Source of the DNA: Deltaproteobacteria bacterium
GTDB lineage: Bacteria > Desulfobacterota > Binatia > UBA9968
Length of the DNA: 5,628 nt
Reading direction: 5' to 3'
NCBI GenBank assembly: GCA_016844625.1
Contig: JAERMN010000242.1
Coordinates: forward strand, 1 to 5,628
This document shows positions 4,778-5,628 of the stretch, one piece after another. The notes under the pieces were generated by a model, which saw only the letters and a program-made list of their open reading frames with translations, was not told where the DNA came from and ran no database searches. Numbering within the stretch: position 1 is the first letter of the stretch; the number at the start of each line of letters is the position of its first letter. The translations under genes and the position numbers were made by a program.

Positions 4778-5628
4778 ATGGCAGGAGATATCGTAGCAAT
4801 CGATGTACATGTTCACTTATCCGATGAATTGACCCAGAAGGCCAAAGGCGACCGCACGGCGCAGATGGCGCGATACTTCGGCCGCGAACGGCCGCCGGTA
4901 TCCATCGACGAAATGGCCGATCAGTATCGCGCCCGTAAGATGATGGCGGTCATCATGAATACCCGCGATGAAACGGTCACCGGCCTAGCCCCAGTTCCCA
5001 ACGATCACGTCGCCAGCGCCGTGAAAAAACATCCGGATGTTTTTTTAGCCTTTGGCGCCATCGATCCCTGGACTGGCAAGCTGGCCTTGGACGAAATCAA
5101 ACGCTGCAAGGAGTTGGGACTCTGCGGCATGGGCGAGCTCAATCCGGCGCGCCAACATTTTTATGCCAATGACCCGCGCTTTTATCCATTGTGGGAACAA
5201 TGCGCCAAGTTGAACATGCCGATCCTGTTTCACGGCGGCATGGCCGCGGCGGGCGCCGGCACTCCTGGCGGCATGGGCATCAAACTCAAATACAGCCAAC
5301 CGATCCATCTGGACGAGGTCGCGGCGGATTTTCCTGAGTTGAAAATCATCAGCGCCCATCCGACCTGGCCGTGGACGGCGGAAAGTTTGGCCATCGCCCG
5401 GCACAAGGCAAATTATTATATCGACCTGTCCGGCTGGGCGCCGAAGTATTTCCCGGCGGAGCTTTTGCACAACATCAACACCCTGCTGCAAGACAAAGCG
5501 ATGTTCGGCTCCGACTGGCCGGCCATCGGTGTCGAGCGCTGGTTGGAAGAGTTCCAGCAGGTCAACATGAAACCGGAAGTCCGCAAAAAGATCATGTTGG
5601 ACAACGCGGTGAAGTTTTTCGGCTTGAC
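4778..5628 (+). CDS. amidohydrolase_2-family metal-dependent hydrolase or decarboxylase (3' end off window)
   Basis: The frame is open for 283 codons and reaches the window edge without a stop. The last residues, DNAVKFFGL, match the usual C-terminal NAxxxFGL block of this family, so only a few codons are probably missing. AGGAGG (4763-4768) lies 9 bases before the ATG. Metal and catalytic residues expected for a TIM-barrel amidohydrolase of the ACMSD-like group are present: HVH at 11-13, His152 in ILFHGG, His194 in SAHPTWPW and Asp246 in FGSDWP. No signal peptide is seen, so it is cytoplasmic. Members include decarboxylases of aromatic or muconate-type acids, hydratases, and beta-ketoacyl-CoA hydrolases acting on phenylpropanoid-CoA products; from memory the sequence (GELNPARQ, KLKYSQPIHLDEVAADFPEL) most resembles proteins labelled as the last kind, but I cannot verify this. 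It lies 186 bases after the carboxyltransferase on the same strand and may share its transcript. Confidence 0.88.
   Translation, partial: MAGDIVAIDVHVHLSDELTQKAKGDRTAQMARYFGRERPPVSIDEMADQYRARKMMAVIMNTRDETVTGLAPVPNDHVASAVKKHPDVFLAFGAIDPWTGKLALDEIKRCKELGLCGMGELNPARQHFYANDPRFYPLWEQCAKLNMPILFHGGMAAAGAGTPGGMGIKLKYSQPIHLDEVAADFPELKIISAHPTWPWTAESLAIARHKANYYIDLSGWAPKYFPAELLHNINTLLQDKAMFGSDWPAIGVERWLEEFQQVNMKPEVRKKIMLDNAVKFFGL

Noticed and set aside
5045..5604. Minus-strand frames opposite the amidohydrolase
   Set aside because: The plus-strand frame contains all the expected metal ligands of the amidohydrolase family in order, so these are shadows.

Overview
The window looks like a chromosomal piece of an uncultured Gram-negative bacterium of moderate to high GC. 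A periplasmic TctC/Bug-type solute receptor, a stand-alone biotin-dependent-type carboxyltransferase and a metal-dependent amidohydrolase sit together. This mix is common in proteobacteria and in soil or sediment lineages such as Binatota, Rokubacteria and Tectomicrobia. That placement is a guess from gene content; no rRNA or other marker is present.

Layout. Bases 1-248 hold a hairpin-forming repeat, a candidate sigma70-type promoter and a strong Shine-Dalgarno. Bases 249-881 (+) encode a PPOX-class FMN-binding protein. Bases 882-1603 have no convincing gene: they carry a second, 75 % identical copy of the 60-bp repeat from base 1, several stem-loops and a doubtful small ORF. Bases 1604-1792 (+) are the diverged 5' end (63 codons) of a carboxyltransferase gene, cut off 2 bases before the stop codon of the next gene. 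Bases 1795-2874 (-) encode a TctC-family periplasmic binding protein. Bases 3122-4591 (+) are the full-length carboxyltransferase whose 5' end the fragment resembles. Bases 4592-4777 are an intergenic region full of inverted and tandem heptamer repeats plus a perfect 9-bp stem-loop. Bases 4778-5628 (+) encode an amidohydrolase_2-family enzyme that runs off the window, probably a few residues short of its end.

How the genes may work together (inference). The TctC-like receptor could bind an organic acid outside the cell, and the carboxyltransferase and amidohydrolase could act on a carboxylic acid or acyl-CoA inside. No TctA/TctB membrane subunits, biotin carrier or biotin carboxylase lie in the window, so those partners must be encoded elsewhere if they exist. 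The PPOX gene appears unrelated and may be a separate unit between the two repeats.

The most notable structures are the partial duplication of the carboxyltransferase 5' region on both sides of an inverted receptor gene, the repeat pair around the PPOX gene, and the palindromic heptamer array before the amidohydrolase. I did not see convincing evidence of a wholly new system.
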